Assembly: GCF_019880385.1 (NCBI RefSeq)
Contig: NZ_CP082273.1
Coordinates: forward strand, 1,798,001-1,862,000
Length of the DNA stretch: 64,000 nt
Direction: 5' to 3'
Origin: Nocardioides coralli
GTDB lineage: Bacteria; Actinomycetota; Actinomycetes; Propionibacteriales; Nocardioidaceae
The notes under the pieces were generated by a model, which made no database searches, was not told where the DNA came from, and worked only from the letters and a program-made list of their open reading frames with translations. Made by a program: the position numbers and the translations under genes. Of this stretch, positions 63,503 to 64,000 are shown in pieces (position 1 is the first letter of the stretch; each line of letters starts with the position of its first letter).

Positions 63503-63649
63503 GGGGGACCTCCTGGGTCGTGGCGCGCGGCGGTGGGTCGATTGTGTGACTCACCGCTCATCTGCGAGAGTACGAGAACACCATCCGGCAAGTCCAACCA
63601 CCCGCCGGAGGATTTGCGGGTGATCGACGAAATCAGTGGAGAAGAGACA
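63503..63649. promoter_or_regulatory. Divergent control region of kamA and kdd
   Basis: 147 bases, less GC-rich than surroundings. An imperfect inverted repeat (CCGGCAAGTCC at 63585-63595 and GGATTTGCGGG at 63610-63620, 9 of 11 paired) lies near the kdd side and is a plausible regulator site. GGAGG at 63607-63611 and GGAGAAG at 63638-63644 are ribosome sites for two alternative kdd starts. Confidence 0.45.
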
Positions 63650-64000
63650 GTGACGACCTCCGTGGCGAGCGACCCGACCGGGCTGCACCGGGTCCTCGAC
63701 GACGTCGCGGTGCTGCCCCAGGCCGCCGCCCGCCTCGACACCCGGCGCGAGCTCTGGCCCGACGAGGTGCGGGTGCGCGTGGAGCGTCTCAACCTCGACG
63801 CGGCCTCGTTCCGCCAGCTCGAGCGCAAGCACGACGGCGACGGCGACGCGGTCCGCGCCGAGGTGCTCGGCATCGTCGCGGCGCGGGGCAAGATGCAGAA
63901 CCCCGAGACGGGGTCCGGCGGGATGCTGGTCGGCACGGTCGAGGCCGTGGGGGAGGAGTCGCCGCTGGGCCTCCGGGTCGGCGACCGCGTCGCCACCCTG
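63650..64000 (+). CDS. kdd: L-erythro-3,5-diaminohexanoate dehydrogenase, 5' part only
   Basis: First 117 codons run off the window. Family match: GLHRVLDD...VLPQAA, RVRVERLNLDAASFRQLE, and RGKMQNPETGSGGMLVGTVEAVG, the signature of Kdd from lysine fermentation, ahead of an alcohol-dehydrogenase-like nucleotide fold. GTG 63650 (GGAGAAG 7 bases upstream) gives the length closest to known enzymes; in-frame GTG 63620 with GGAGG is an alternative adding ten residues. The reaction oxidises 3,5-diaminohexanoate, which forms after KamA and a 5,6-aminomutase. Confidence 0.88.
   Translation, partial: MTTSVASDPTGLHRVLDDVAVLPQAAARLDTRRELWPDEVRVRVERLNLDAASFRQLERKHDGDGDAVRAEVLGIVAARGKMQNPETGSGGMLVGTVEAVGEESPLGLRVGDRVATL

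Overview
The window is very GC-rich, densely coded double-stranded DNA from an actinobacterium. It carries a complete Pup-proteasome system (arc/mpa, dop, pup, prcB, prcA, pafA, pafB, pafC), a mycothiol ligase (mshC), twin-arginine genes and a helY helicase. The gene mix (several secreted sulfatases, TSUP, DUF2252 and DUF2254 proteins, kamA with kdd) suggests Nocardioides or a close relative. That placement is inference from gene content, not from a marker phylogeny. No phage genes, CRISPR array or rRNA genes are visible. One tRNA is present, tRNA-Leu(GAG).

Layout. 0-8.3 kb: truncated serB, a secreted sulfatase, an ABC ATPase, an nfeD-SPFH membrane pair with a TSUP permease, an alpha/beta hydrolase and a secreted CAP-domain protein. 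8.5-18.5 kb: sortase, PEBP protein, siroheme/cobalamin methylase, rRNA methylase, HIT-like protein, peptide deformylase, an overlapping acyl-CoA dehydrogenase pair behind a clear operator palindrome, a YiaA/B protein, DUF2252, and a stand-alone LysR effector domain. 18.6-25.4 kb: two tandem sulfatases, DUF2254, an ASCH-winged helix-HhH fusion and a CaCA antiporter. 25.5-28.2 kb: tRNA-Leu, an M20 peptidase and an aldo/keto reductase.

28.2-58.4 kb closely follows, from memory, the conserved gene order of M. tuberculosis Rv2136c to Rv2092c: uppP, phosphomutase-like, DUF3090, SCO1664, mshC, PAC2, metH, RecB-like nuclease, trmI, arc, dop, pup, prcBA, pafA, pafBC, tatAC, helY. Pup is ligated to target proteins by PafA and removed by Dop. 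ARC unfolds tagged proteins into the PrcAB chamber, and PafBC is a DNA-damage regulator. Inserted into this backbone are a sulfotransferase, a small membrane protein and a 26-residue membrane microprotein between arc and dop, plus an FKBP lipoprotein between pafA and pafB.

58.4-64 kb: a small secreted repeat protein, an NAD(P)-binding protein, a 5'-3' exonuclease, an Lrp/AsnC regulator, then an AbiEi/DUF559-type nuclease gene bracketed by inverted palindromic elements. The window ends with divergent kamA and kdd, two enzymes of lysine degradation through 3-aminated intermediates.

The strongest pattern beyond the genes is a TANNNT-type -10 box placed 6-9 bases before about 30 start codons on both strands, with no Shine-Dalgarno sequence. 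This marks a largely leaderless transcriptome. The candidate most worth following as an undescribed element is the palindrome-bracketed nuclease unit at 60849-62048.
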